From NCBI GenBank assembly GCA_021286765.1, contig JAJTBS010000001.1:372001-436000 (forward strand): DNA of 64,000 nt, read 5' to 3'. Positions 34,472 through 42,841 of the stretch are shown piece after piece (position 1 is the stretch's first letter; every line of letters starts with the position of its first letter). The position numbers and the translations under genes are program-made. This stretch comes from Holophagaceae bacterium (GTDB taxonomy: Bacteria > Acidobacteriota > Holophagae > Holophagales > Holophagaceae). The notes under the pieces are model-generated. The model was given only the letters and a program-made list of their open reading frames with translations, was not told the DNA's origin and did no database searches.

Positions 34472-36199
34472 ATGGCCGAATCCTTCTTCAAGACCGCCAC
34501 CTCGCCCACCCTCCAGGGTTGGCAGGCGCCCGGATCCTTGGATTTCCAGGCCGCCTTCCTGAGGGCCGGCGGCTGGGCGCTTCCCCGCACCGACGCGTTT
34601 CCCGATGCCACCAAGCTCCGGGCCCGGCTGGAAGAGCTCAAGGCTTCCATGCGCGACGGCGGCAAGATCGGCTTGGACCTTCGGGGCCTGCGGGACAGCG
34701 CCGACAGCGTGATGGCCGCCGCCCGCGAAGCCGGCGTGGCCTTCCTGCTGCACACGGCTGAGCTGCCGCCTTCCCTGGCCGTGCTTCGCCACACCAACAT
34801 GCCCCGCCTCGTGGCCGTGCAGAATCCCGAGGAGGCCGCCCAGGCCAAGGCCGGCGGCGCCGCGGCCCTGCTGGCCCGCGCCTGCGATGTGGCCGCCATC
34901 CGTAAACTGGGCCTGCCCGTCATGGCCGTGGCCGATACCGAAGCCGAGGCCCGGCAGGCCATGGCCGATGGCGCCATCGGCCTGCAGCCCCGTACCCCAG
35001 GACTTCTGGACGCCTCGCCGTTGGCGGCTTTCCGATCGCGGCTCATGGCCGGGCTCGACTCCATTTCCCAGGCGCTGGTGCGCCGTGGTGCCTGCACCCT
35101 GCCTCGCCTCCGCATCCGCAACCTCGACCTGGCCTACCCCATCCAGCAGGGCGGCATGGGGGTGGGCGTCTCCTGGGAGGGTCTCGCCGGAGCCGTGGCC
35201 CATGAGGGCTGTGTGGGCCTGGTCTCCGCCATCGGCACGGGCTACCACGGCAGCGCCAATCCCAAGATGCGCCTGGGGCGGCCGGACGGCACCGAATCGC
35301 TGAATCCGCCCAAGGCCCTGGAATGGATCGTGCGGGCGGCCCGGGAACGCGCCGCCGGTAGGGGTGCCGTGGGTGTGAACATCCTCTGCGCCATTGAGGG
35401 CTACGAGGAGGCCGTGAAGGCTTCCGTGGCCGGCGGAGCCCAGATGATCGTCAGCGGCGCGGGCCTGCCCCTGGGCCTGCCCGGCATGGTGGGTAACGCG
35501 GATGTGGCCCTGGTGCCCATCGTGTCCTCGGGCCGCGCCCTGCAGGTGATCTGCAAGCAGTGGCAGCGCAAGTTCAACCGCCTGCCCGACGCGGTGGTGT
35601 TGGAGGGCCCCGAGAGCGGCGGCCACCAGGGCTTCAGCCACGACGGTTGCCTGGATCCGGCCCACACCCTGGAGAACATCCTCCCCGAGGTCATCGAGGA
35701 GCGGAACAAGTGGGGCGACTTCCCCATCCTGGTGGCGGGAGGTGTCTGGGACCACGCGGACATTCAGCGCTTTCTGGCCCTGGGCGCCGATGGCGTGCAG
35801 ATGGGCACGCGCTTCATCGGCACCTTCGAGTGCGACGCCTCGCCCCTCTTCAAGGAGGTCATCCTCCGCGCCCGGGCCGAGGACATCGAGCTGATGAAGT
35901 CCCCCGTGGGCCTGCCCGCCCGCGGCGTTCGCACCCGCCTGCAGCACCGCATCGAGGCCGGCACCGCGCCCCAGGTGCGCTGCGTGAGCAACTGCCTGTC
36001 GCCCTGCGGCCACGGCAAGGGCGCCATGGCCGTGGGCTACTGCATCGCCGACCGCCTGGCCGACGCCATGAAGGGCGACCAGGAAAACGGTCTCTTCTTC
36101 ACCGGCAGCAACGGCGCCAAGCTCCGCGAGCTGGTGAGCGTCCGCGACCTCATCGAGGAACTGACCCAGGATCCCGGCCTCCAACGCGTCTACGCCTAG
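34472..36199 (+). CDS. Nitronate monooxygenase / PfaD-like protein with extra N-terminal domain
   Basis: This is a 575-residue protein. From about residue 205 it is a nitronate monooxygenase-type TIM barrel that binds FMN: YPIQQGGMGVGVSWEGLAGAVAHEG, MIVSGAGLPLGLP, GPESGGHQGFS with the usual His, VAGGVWDHADIQ and GADGVQMGTRFIGTFE. The first 200 residues are unusual. They contain strand-helix units (GVAFLLHTAELPPSL, MPRLVAVQNPEEAAQAKAGGA, LGLPVMAVADTEAEARQAM) resembling a degenerate copy of the same barrel lacking the substrate loops. The late part has a Cys cluster, CVSNCLSPCGHG. The ATG at 34472 has AGGAG six bases upstream. The substrate is unknown. Confidence 0.8.
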   Translation: MAESFFKTATSPTLQGWQAPGSLDFQAAFLRAGGWALPRTDAFPDATKLRARLEELKASMRDGGKIGLDLRGLRDSADSVMAAAREAGVAFLLHTAELPPSLAVLRHTNMPRLVAVQNPEEAAQAKAGGAAALLARACDVAAIRKLGLPVMAVADTEAEARQAMADGAIGLQPRTPGLLDASPLAAFRSRLMAGLDSISQALVRRGACTLPRLRIRNLDLAYPIQQGGMGVGVSWEGLAGAVAHEGCVGLVSAIGTGYHGSANPKMRLGRPDGTESLNPPKALEWIVRAARERAAGRGAVGVNILCAIEGYEEAVKASVAGGAQMIVSGAGLPLGLPGMVGNADVALVPIVSSGRALQVICKQWQRKFNRLPDAVVLEGPESGGHQGFSHDGCLDPAHTLENILPEVIEERNKWGDFPILVAGGVWDHADIQRFLALGADGVQMGTRFIGTFECDASPLFKEVILRARAEDIELMKSPVGLPARGVRTRLQHRIEAGTAPQVRCVSNCLSPCGHGKGAMAVGYCIADRLADAMKGDQENGLFFTGSNGAKLRELVSVRDLIEELTQDPGLQRVYA

Positions 36200-36257
36200 G
36201 GGAACCGGGGATCATCAACCCCGACTCCAGGTCGATAAGGGACCCAGGGGGTGGGAG

Positions 36258-38222
36258 ATGGGGAGCGACGCGCGGGGCACCGTGTTCGGCTGGACGTCGA
36301 TGCTCCTGGCCCTCATGACGCTCCTCGGGTGTGGGGGTGGCTCTGCGCCGCCGCCGGCCCCGTCCGGCCTGTCCTACGGCCGCAACCCGGCCGTCTACAC
36401 CCTGGGCCAGGCGGTCGCGCCGAACCGTCCCGCCTGGTCTGGTGGCGAGATCCGCACCTTCAGCGTTACGCCCAGCCTGCCGCCAGGCTTGGCCCTGGAT
36501 GCCGTCAGCGGGGTGCTCACTGGAACACCAACCGTCCTCAAGCCTGTGGCCATCTATACGGTCACAGGAATGGGCCCTGGCGGATCCACCCAGGCCCAAG
36601 TCCAGCTGACCGTGGTGGATGTGCCTCCGGCCATCAGCTACGGCAACGACAGCTACACCTTCACCACGGGGCAGGCCATCGCCGCGCTCGTGCCGACGAA
36701 CCTCGGTGGTGCCGCGGTGTCCTGGTCCATCTCGCCAGCCATTCCTGCGGGACTGGTCTTCAGCACCGCGGATGGCAGCCTCAGCGGCACGCCCACGGCC
36801 GTCAGCGCTTCCATGAGCTACCTCATCACCGCCACCAACTCGGGTGGAAGCTCGTCGGTCTCGCCCAGCCTGGCAGTCAATCCACTTCCACCCAGCATCT
36901 CCGCCCAACCCGCTGACACCACCGTGGACTTCCATGCCGCCGCGACCTTCACGGTGACCGCCACGGGCACAGGCTCGCTCACCTACCAGTGGCGACGGGA
37001 CGGCGCGCCCATTGCCGGGGCCACGGGGACCACCTGCACCTCAGACCCGCTGGTGACCGCCGATGACGGGGCTGCCTTCAGTGTGGTGGTCAGCGACGGC
37101 TACGGTGGCAGCACCACGAGCGCCTCGGCCCATGTGACGGTGCGGGCGGAGCTGGCCACCTGGCTGACGGCCCACCCACGGGTGGCGGCAGCGATTCGCT
37201 GGCAGTTCCGGCCTGCGGATCCCGCGAATGCCTACCTGGCCCCAGCGGACACGGACAAGGTGGCCTGGGCCGCCTGGTCCTCCCAGCAGCAGGCGGACCT
37301 CAACCAGGCCTTTCTGGATGCCAAGGCCTGGCTTGCCCAGGGCGCCCACCCGGTGGTCATGGATCCCGCAGGGCTCACGGACGAGCCCGTCAACCAGCAT
37401 CCCCAGACCAGCATCGACAGCCTCACCACCCTCCAGTGGGTGACGCCGGTGCACATGTGGAAGCTCTACGTCGCCCACGTGGCCTTCGCTCTGGCCCAGG
37501 AGATCACGCATCCGCTGCCCTGGAGTCTGGTGGACGATACGGACGAGACCCTGCGCTACCTCCTCGACAGCAGCGTGAAGGCCTGGAACCTGCCGAACGG
37601 GAATTTCTGGATGGGTACCTACGCGGGAGCCTATCCGCCCGCCCTGCGCGCCGACACGCGGCCCCACACGACCTTCGCCCCGCCCATGTGGACCTATCCC
37701 TGGCTGCAGCAGGCAGGGCTCATCGGCACCACGCGGCAGGAAACCATCGGCAAGGTGCTGGAGTGGATGCGCGGGAACATGGCCCACTTCTACGGGCCCG
37801 ACACCTTTGGCAACCACCAGGCCGTGTGGCAGTACCGGGGCCACGTGCCACTGTCGAAGATCGTGGGTGGCACCATCGACGCGAACAATCCGGGGCTCGG
37901 GACGCAGCACTGGACGGCGGGCTGCCATGGCAGCGTGGGCTTCCTGCACGCGGTGCTGAGGGTGCTCAACGTGCCGGTGCAGCCCGTCTGGATCTGCGGC
38001 CACGAACTGGCCTATTTCCCTTCCGAGAAGCTCTACCTGGATCATGGCGACGACCCCTACAACCAGGTCGTGAAGAACCATCCGACCAGCCCCGTCCTGA
38101 ACCTGCTCATCGACGAGGCCACCTACCAGGCCTGGTTCACGCCGGATCTCACCGTGAACATCAATGGCACCAATGCCGCCGCCCTGGCCAATGTGGGGAG
38201 GAAAGCCGCCGAGTTCCAGTAG
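36258..38222 (+). CDS. Lipoprotein with Ig-like repeats and transglutaminase-like domain
   Basis: This 654-residue protein begins with a lipoprotein signal (LALMTLLGCGGG, lipobox Cys about residue 25), so it is anchored in the membrane outside the cytoplasm. Two putative-Ig (He_PIG-like) repeats follow, each with the LPPGLALDAVSGVLTGTPT type signature, and a third Ig-like unit has YQWRRDGAPIAGAT. From about residue 300 the protein changes character. The region TAGCHGSVGFLHAVLRVLNV, then CGHELAYFPSEKLYLDHGDD, looks like the Cys-His-Asp core of a transglutaminase/protease fold. It might process peptides or polymers at the cell surface. It follows the nitronate monooxygenase gene by 58 bases. 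Confidence 0.7.
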   Translation: MGSDARGTVFGWTSMLLALMTLLGCGGGSAPPPAPSGLSYGRNPAVYTLGQAVAPNRPAWSGGEIRTFSVTPSLPPGLALDAVSGVLTGTPTVLKPVAIYTVTGMGPGGSTQAQVQLTVVDVPPAISYGNDSYTFTTGQAIAALVPTNLGGAAVSWSISPAIPAGLVFSTADGSLSGTPTAVSASMSYLITATNSGGSSSVSPSLAVNPLPPSISAQPADTTVDFHAAATFTVTATGTGSLTYQWRRDGAPIAGATGTTCTSDPLVTADDGAAFSVVVSDGYGGSTTSASAHVTVRAELATWLTAHPRVAAAIRWQFRPADPANAYLAPADTDKVAWAAWSSQQQADLNQAFLDAKAWLAQGAHPVVMDPAGLTDEPVNQHPQTSIDSLTTLQWVTPVHMWKLYVAHVAFALAQEITHPLPWSLVDDTDETLRYLLDSSVKAWNLPNGNFWMGTYAGAYPPALRADTRPHTTFAPPMWTYPWLQQAGLIGTTRQETIGKVLEWMRGNMAHFYGPDTFGNHQAVWQYRGHVPLSKIVGGTIDANNPGLGTQHWTAGCHGSVGFLHAVLRVLNVPVQPVWICGHELAYFPSEKLYLDHGDDPYNQVVKNHPTSPVLNLLIDEATYQAWFTPDLTVNINGTNAAALANVGRKAAEFQ

Positions 38223-38231
38223 GTCTCAGGC

Positions 38232-39215
38232 TCAGCTGGCGTTCGGATGCCGCTCCAGCATCTGCCGCAGGACCTGGTTCCGCTTCACCAGGTCCTGGCG
38301 GCGGAGGTGGGTGATGAGCTGGGGCGGGGCCGCGCTCCAGCGGGCGATGTTCTGGACCAGCAGGACCGAGGTGTAGGGGCGTCGGCAGAGGATGGCCGTG
38401 GCGTGGCTGTCGAGGGTGAGCCCCACCAGGCTGGCCAGGCACCGGCCCTCGGTCGAGAGGATCAGGTCCGCGCGTTCCTCGCCCGCCCGCTGGCTGAAGC
38501 TGGCGCGCAGCACGTCGCGGGCCATGGTGCGGACCTGCTCGGGGGCCTCACGGGAGATGGCCACCAGGTACTGGTCCAGGAGGCGCCGGGGGGACCAGAG
38601 GCGGCGATAGAGTCCCGGTGGCAGGAGCGGGTTCTGAAGCAGGGCGCGGCGCACGCCGGCATCCTGGGTGAAGGCCGGGCGGCCACCAAGGGCTTCGATC
38701 CCGGCCGTGGTGCGGTGGTGGGCGGCGATGAGGCGGGCGTGGAGGCCGCTCACCCGGGGGTTCTCCAGCACGGCCCGGATGACCTCCGCCGTGGGGTCGA
38801 AGCACCAGGCGCTGAGATCCGGCTCCACGGCCACCTTGGCCTGGGCGACCCGCTGGTCCTGCGGGCGGGCGTGCAGGTGCTGCTCGAAGAGCTGGCGGTG
38901 CGTCGCCGCCCTGGTGGCGGCGAGGGGATCCTCCCCTTCTGGTTCAGTCGGTTCGGGTGCTGGGCTGGGTTCCGGCGCGGCCTCCGCGGCTGGTCGCGCC
39001 ACCCGCCCGGGCGCCGGGTGCAGCGAGTCCACGGCGCCCAGGCGCTGCATGTCCTGGAGCATCCCGGTCACCGCGTCCTCGCCCAGATTCATGAGGGCGG
39101 CGAGGGTCGGCACATCGAGCGTGCCGTCCAGCAGGGAGAGCAGGTAGCCCTGGCGGGCATCGAGGGGCAGGGCGAGGTCATCCACCCCTGCCCGGGGACG
39201 GGGCTTCCAGGTCAT
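38232..39215 (-). CDS. Hypothetical protein with N-terminal winged-helix-like segment
   Basis: This 327-residue protein is of unknown function. Residues 10-65 (LDARQGYLLSLLDGTLDVPTL, then MNLGEDAVTGMLQDMQRLG) have the pattern of a small winged-helix or PilZ-neighbour domain found in deltaproteobacterial and acidobacterial regulators. A Pro/Glu/Ala-rich linker covers about 65-100. The rest is helical, with repeats such as VIRAVLENPRVSGLHARLIA and LRRALLQNPLLPPGLYRRLW-like units that recall HEAT-type helical pairs. No signal peptide is seen. It converges on the lipoprotein gene (nine bases apart). Confidence 0.6.
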   Translation of the reverse strand: MTWKPRPRAGVDDLALPLDARQGYLLSLLDGTLDVPTLAALMNLGEDAVTGMLQDMQRLGAVDSLHPAPGRVARPAAEAAPEPSPAPEPTEPEGEDPLAATRAATHRQLFEQHLHARPQDQRVAQAKVAVEPDLSAWCFDPTAEVIRAVLENPRVSGLHARLIAAHHRTTAGIEALGGRPAFTQDAGVRRALLQNPLLPPGLYRRLWSPRRLLDQYLVAISREAPEQVRTMARDVLRASFSQRAGEERADLILSTEGRCLASLVGLTLDSHATAILCRRPYTSVLLVQNIARWSAAPPQLITHLRRQDLVKRNQVLRQMLERHPNAS

Positions 39216-39272
39216 CGGACGAGCCTAGAACCAAATCCGCTGTGGGGCATCTGAAGAATTGACGGCCCGAGC

Positions 39273-40164
39273 CTACCTCCCCACCCCTCCCGAAACAGAA
39301 CCCGCCACGGGGGGGGGCTGGCTGCTGTCGGGCATCCGGGTGAGCCAGGGCATCCAGTCCTTGAAGACAGGGGTCCAATAGGCCCAGTCATGGCCGCCCG
39401 GCCGCAGGTCCACCCGCACCGGACCCCCGATCGGCGCACAGCCGCGCAAAGTCGCGGCAGGCTCCGGCCAGGTGATAGCGATCCTCCAAGCCCGCCCCGA
39501 TCACCAGCTCCGTGTCACCCCCCAGGTGGAGCCAGGGATTCCAGGGGGCGAAGAGGGCCGGGTCCTGCGGGAAGGTCCGTCGCAGGCTGCGCCGGATGAA
39601 CCACTGGTAGCTGGCGAAGGGGGCCTCCACGAAGGCTGGGGAGAGGGCGAGGCAGCGGGAGAAAGCTCCGGTGCGGGCCGCGAGGTTCAGGGCCCCGAAC
39701 CCGCCCATGCTGAGGCCCGCCACGGAGCGGGCCTTCGGGGTTCCGCCAAAGCCCGGATGCCGTGCCTCCAACTGGGGCAGCAGCTCGTCCATGAGGAAGC
39801 GTTCGTAGGGAAAGGAGCCATCCCGGCTGTCCGCGTACCAACTCTGGAAGTGGGTGACCGCCACCCAGAGGCTGGGCGGCATGGCGCCCTTGGCTTCCTG
39901 CTCCGACAGGAAGGCCTCCAGCCCCTGCCCCAGAAAGTCCTCAGGGCCGTCCCAGGCACCGGGCAGGAAGAGGACGATCTGCAGGGGCCTTCCCGGATGG
40001 CTGAGGACCCAGCGCGCAGTCACCTCTGCCGTCGGCACGTGCAGGGCGACGGGGACTTCCCGCTTGAGGCGCGCGGAGGGGATGCGCTCCAGGGCGGCGG
40101 CGCGTCCAGGGACGCTCAAGGCCAGGAGCCCGATCCAGAGCGCGAGAACCTTCAAGCCAGGCAT
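39273..40164 (-). pseudogene. Secreted esterase-family protein, frameshifted before the catalytic His
   Basis: The protein has a signal peptide (VLALWIGLLALSVPGRAAA) and an esterase D/antigen 85-like alpha/beta hydrolase domain with nucleophile elbow GLSMGG. As written, the frame ends at 39388 shortly after CRDFARLCADRG. Shifting by one base at the CCCCC tract 39424-39428 restores the expected end: PVRVDLRPGGHDWAYWTPVF, with the catalytic His, running to a stop at 39273-39275. The intact gene would encode about 296 residues. This is either a genuine frameshift mutation, a slippage site or a sequencing error. A nine-C tract lies further downstream near 39309-39317 in the same tail. Start ATG at 40164. 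Confidence 0.75.
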
Positions 40165-40239
40165 GGCACCCCCATCCGTGTGCTTCCTTGGATGCTGGAA
40201 AATCCGGGATCTTCCAACTGGGTGGCATTTGTCCGGGAG

Positions 40240-41604
40240 TTATTCCTCCACCACGCCCTTCAGCCAGGCCTTGCCGCGCAGGCGCTCGACGCTGGTCTCG
40301 AGGAACAGCTCCAAGGGAGCCTTGCCCTCGAAGCCCAGGCGCGGCACGGCGGCGCTGGCGAAGCCGAGCCGCGCGCCTTCCTGGAGGCGCAGGGGCAGCT
40401 GGGCCACGGGACGCACTTCGCCCGTAAGTCCCACCTCACCCATGAAGAGGCATTTCTCCGCGAGCAGCCGGCCGCCCGCGCTGCTGCAGAGGGCGGCGAT
40501 GACGGCGAGGTCCGCCGCGGGGTCTTCGATCTCCAGGCCCCCGGCCACGTTCACATAGACATCCCGGTCGTGCAGCTGCACGCCGCCGCGGCGCTCGGCC
40601 ACGGCGCAGAGCATGGAGAGGCGCTGGCCGTCGATCCCCAAGGCGGTTCGGCGCGGGATGCCCAGGCCTGCGGAGGCCACCAGGGCCTGGATCTCCACCA
40701 CCATGGGCCGCGTGCCACTGAGCACCACCGTGGCCGCGCAACCGGGTCGGGGCTCGGCGTCCAGAAAGAAGGGGTTGCCCTCGGCGGGCACCAGGCCCTT
40801 TTCCGTCATGGCAAAGACGCCCAGTTCGAAGGCGGCGCCGAAGCGGTTCTTCAGGGCCCGCAGCAGGCGGTGATGGTGGTGCCGGTCGCCCTCGAAGGCC
40901 AGCACGGTGTCCACGAGGTGTTCCAGCACCTTCGGGCCCGCGAGGCTGCCGTCCTTGGTGACGTGGCCCACCAGCACCAGGGGCGTGCCCGTGGTCTTGG
41001 CCCACCGCGTGAGCAGGGCCGCGCAGCCCCGCACCTGGCTCACGCTGCCGGCGCTGCTTTCGAAATCAGGATCGAAGAGGGTCTGGATGCTATCCACCAG
41101 CAGCAGGCCCGGCTTCATGCGCTCGGCTTCCTCGAGAATGCGCCGCACATCGGTTTCCGCCAGCAGGTGGATGCCTGGGTTCTCAGCGCCCAGGCGCTGG
41201 GCCCGCAGCTTGATCTGGCGCTCGCTCTCCTCGCCGCTGGCGTAGAGCACGGTGCCCGAGGTGGTGGCGGCCCACTGCAGCAGCAGGGTGGACTTGCCGA
41301 TGCCCGGCTCGCCGCCCAGCAGGGCCACCATGCCGGGCACCACGCCGCCGCCCAGCACACGGTCCAGCTCCCGCAGGCCCGTGGCCGTGCGTTGGGTGTC
41401 CGTGACGTCCACATCGGGCAGGGCCACGGGGCCCGCATAGTGGCTCTGCGCGTAGGCGGACCCGGCCCTCTGAAGGTCGCGCTTCAAGGCGCCCCGCACC
41501 TCCTGCACGGTGTCCCAGGCCCCGCACGCCGTGCACTTCCCCATGGCTTTGGGGTGGCGCGCGCCGCAGGCCGTGCACTCGAAATGGGGACTGATCTTGG
41601 CCAT
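40240..41604 (-). CDS. radA: DNA repair protein RadA
   Basis: This 454-residue protein (Sms) promotes branch migration in recombination. It has a C4 zinc finger (CTACGARHPKAMGKCTACG, residues 10-30), a RecA-like ATPase with Walker A GGEPGIGKST, and the KNRFG motif typical of RadA (ALKNRFGAAFELG). The C-terminal Lon-protease-like domain (DVYVNVAGGLEIEDPAADLA) lacks the catalytic pair, as usual. The length equals E. coli RadA (460). The start ATG overlaps the stop of the B12-domain gene by one base (TGATG). Confidence 0.96.
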   Translation of the reverse strand: MAKISPHFECTACGARHPKAMGKCTACGAWDTVQEVRGALKRDLQRAGSAYAQSHYAGPVALPDVDVTDTQRTATGLRELDRVLGGGVVPGMVALLGGEPGIGKSTLLLQWAATTSGTVLYASGEESERQIKLRAQRLGAENPGIHLLAETDVRRILEEAERMKPGLLLVDSIQTLFDPDFESSAGSVSQVRGCAALLTRWAKTTGTPLVLVGHVTKDGSLAGPKVLEHLVDTVLAFEGDRHHHHRLLRALKNRFGAAFELGVFAMTEKGLVPAEGNPFFLDAEPRPGCAATVVLSGTRPMVVEIQALVASAGLGIPRRTALGIDGQRLSMLCAVAERRGGVQLHDRDVYVNVAGGLEIEDPAADLAVIAALCSSAGGRLLAEKCLFMGEVGLTGEVRPVAQLPLRLQEGARLGFASAAVPRLGFEGKAPLELFLETSVERLRGKAWLKGVVEE

Positions 41605-42002
41605 CAGTCTTGGATCGAGTTGCGGATGAAAGCCACGATGTCGTCGGTGTTGGTGCCAGGCTGGAAGATCTCGCGGATGCCCGCGGTCTTGAGCGCAGGG
41701 ATGTCCTCATCGGGGATGATGCCGCCGGCGAACACCAGCACGTCATCTGCGCCATTTTCCTTCAGCAAGCGCAGGACCTCGGGGAAGATCTGGTTGTGGG
41801 CGCCGCTGAGGATGCTCATGCCCAGCACGCGCGCATCCTCCTGAACCACGGCGGCGGCGATCTGCTGGGGGGTCTGGCGGAGGCCGGTGTAGATGACTTC
41901 CATGCCGGCGTCGCGCAGGGCCCGGGCCACGACCTTGGCGCCGCGGTCATGCCCATCGAGGCCGGGTTTGGCGATGACAACGCGGATCGGCGCTTGGCTC
42001 AT
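41604..42002 (-). CDS. Stand-alone cobalamin-binding domain (methylmalonyl-CoA mutase C-terminal type)
   Basis: This 132-residue protein is a B12-binding Rossmann-like domain. The base-off motif DxHxxG is in [18 protein letters not shown], and the later segment [18 protein letters not shown] followed by [12 protein letters not shown] matches the methylmalonyl-CoA mutase C-terminal domain. Such free domains serve as the small subunit of an acyl-CoA mutase. No catalytic large subunit or MeaB-type chaperone is in the window. It is followed by radA with a one-base overlap. Confidence 0.9.
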   Translation of the reverse strand: MSQAPIRVVIAKPGLDGHDRGAKVVARALRDAGMEVIYTGLRQTPQQIAAAVVQEDARVLGMSILSGAHNQIFPEVLRLLKENGADDVLVFAGGIIPDEDIPALKTAGIREIFQPGTNTDDIVAFIRNSIQD

Positions 42003-42016
42003 GGGGACTCCGGGGT

Positions 42017-42472
42017 TTACCAGTTCTCAGTCTGCCTCAGGGCCTCGTAAAGGCCAATGGCGGCCGCTTGGGCCAGATTGAGGCTCCGGTGGTGGTCCCC
42101 CAGCATCGGGATGCGCACGAGGTGATTGGGATGGGCCGCCAGGAGGTCCGCCGGAAGCCCCACGGTCTCGCGGCCGAAGACCAGGCCATCGCCGTAGGCC
42201 CAGGACACTTGGGTGTGGCGCCGGGCCCCCTTGGTGCTGAAGAACCAGAGCCGCTTTGCCGGGTTCCGGGCCAGGAAGTCCTCCCAGTTTTCGTAGTGGA
42301 TGGGATCCAGCTTTTCCCAGTAGTCCAGGCCAGCCCGGCGCACCTGGGCGTCCGTGGTCTCGAAGCCCAGCGGATGCACGAGGTGGAGCTTCGCGCCATT
42401 GTTCACGCAGAGGCGGCCGATGCTTCCCGTGTTCTGGGGAATTTCAGGCTGGTGCAGAATGATGTGGAACAT
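42017..42472 (-). CDS. trmL: tRNA (cytidine(34)-2'-O)-methyltransferase TrmL
   Basis: This 151-residue SPOUT-fold enzyme methylates the wobble ribose of tRNA-Leu. The family motifs are visible: [51 protein letters not shown], and [28 protein letters not shown], which forms the knot. The length equals E. coli TrmL (157). The ATG at 42472 is only 11 bases from the start of the divergent HIT gene. AGGA lies six bases upstream. Confidence 0.93.
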   Translation of the reverse strand: MFHIILHQPEIPQNTGSIGRLCVNNGAKLHLVHPLGFETTDAQVRRAGLDYWEKLDPIHYENWEDFLARNPAKRLWFFSTKGARRHTQVSWAYGDGLVFGRETVGLPADLLAAHPNHLVRIPMLGDHHRSLNLAQAAAIGLYEALRQTENW

Positions 42473-42483
42473 CGGAGGTCCTG

Positions 42484-42831
42484 ATGAGTGAGTGCCTGTT
42501 CTGCAAGATTGCCCGGAAGGAAATCCCCTCGGCCATCGTGTACGAAGACGATACTCTCATCGCCTTCAAAGACATCTTCCCGCAGGCGCCGGTGCACCTC
42601 CTGATCATTCCCAAGGTCCACTGCGAGGGCCTGGGCGACTTGACCCCGGAGGCGGAGGCCGCGGCCGCCCGAATCCCCCGTCTGGCGGCGAGGCTGGCCG
42701 TGGAGCACGGGGTCCAGGCCAGCGGCTGGCGCCTCATCAGCAACTGCGGGGCCGACGGTGGCCAGACGGTCTTCCACCTGCACTTCCACCTGCTGGGCGG
42801 GAAATCCCTGGGCGGGAAGCTCTGCCAGTAG
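42484..42831 (+). CDS. HIT-family nucleotide hydrolase (HinT-like)
   Basis: This 115-residue histidine-triad protein hydrolyses adenosine phosphoramidates. The N-terminal CLFCKIARKEIPSAIVYEDD and the triad VFHLHFHLLGGK (HxHxH) are intact. The length is that of a minimal HinT. The ATG has GGAGG seven bases upstream, within the 11-base gap shared with trmL, so its promoter must lie inside trmL. It converges on the HD-GYP gene. Confidence 0.92.
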   Translation: MSECLFCKIARKEIPSAIVYEDDTLIAFKDIFPQAPVHLLIIPKVHCEGLGDLTPEAEAAAARIPRLAARLAVEHGVQASGWRLISNCGADGGQTVFHLHFHLLGGKSLGGKLCQ

Positions 42832-42841
42832 GGGCGGGGGC

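Noticed and set aside
34202..36184. 660-residue open frame antisense to the nitronate monooxygenase-like gene
   Set aside because: Same cause as the other long antisense frames; the plus-strand protein shows family motifs throughout.
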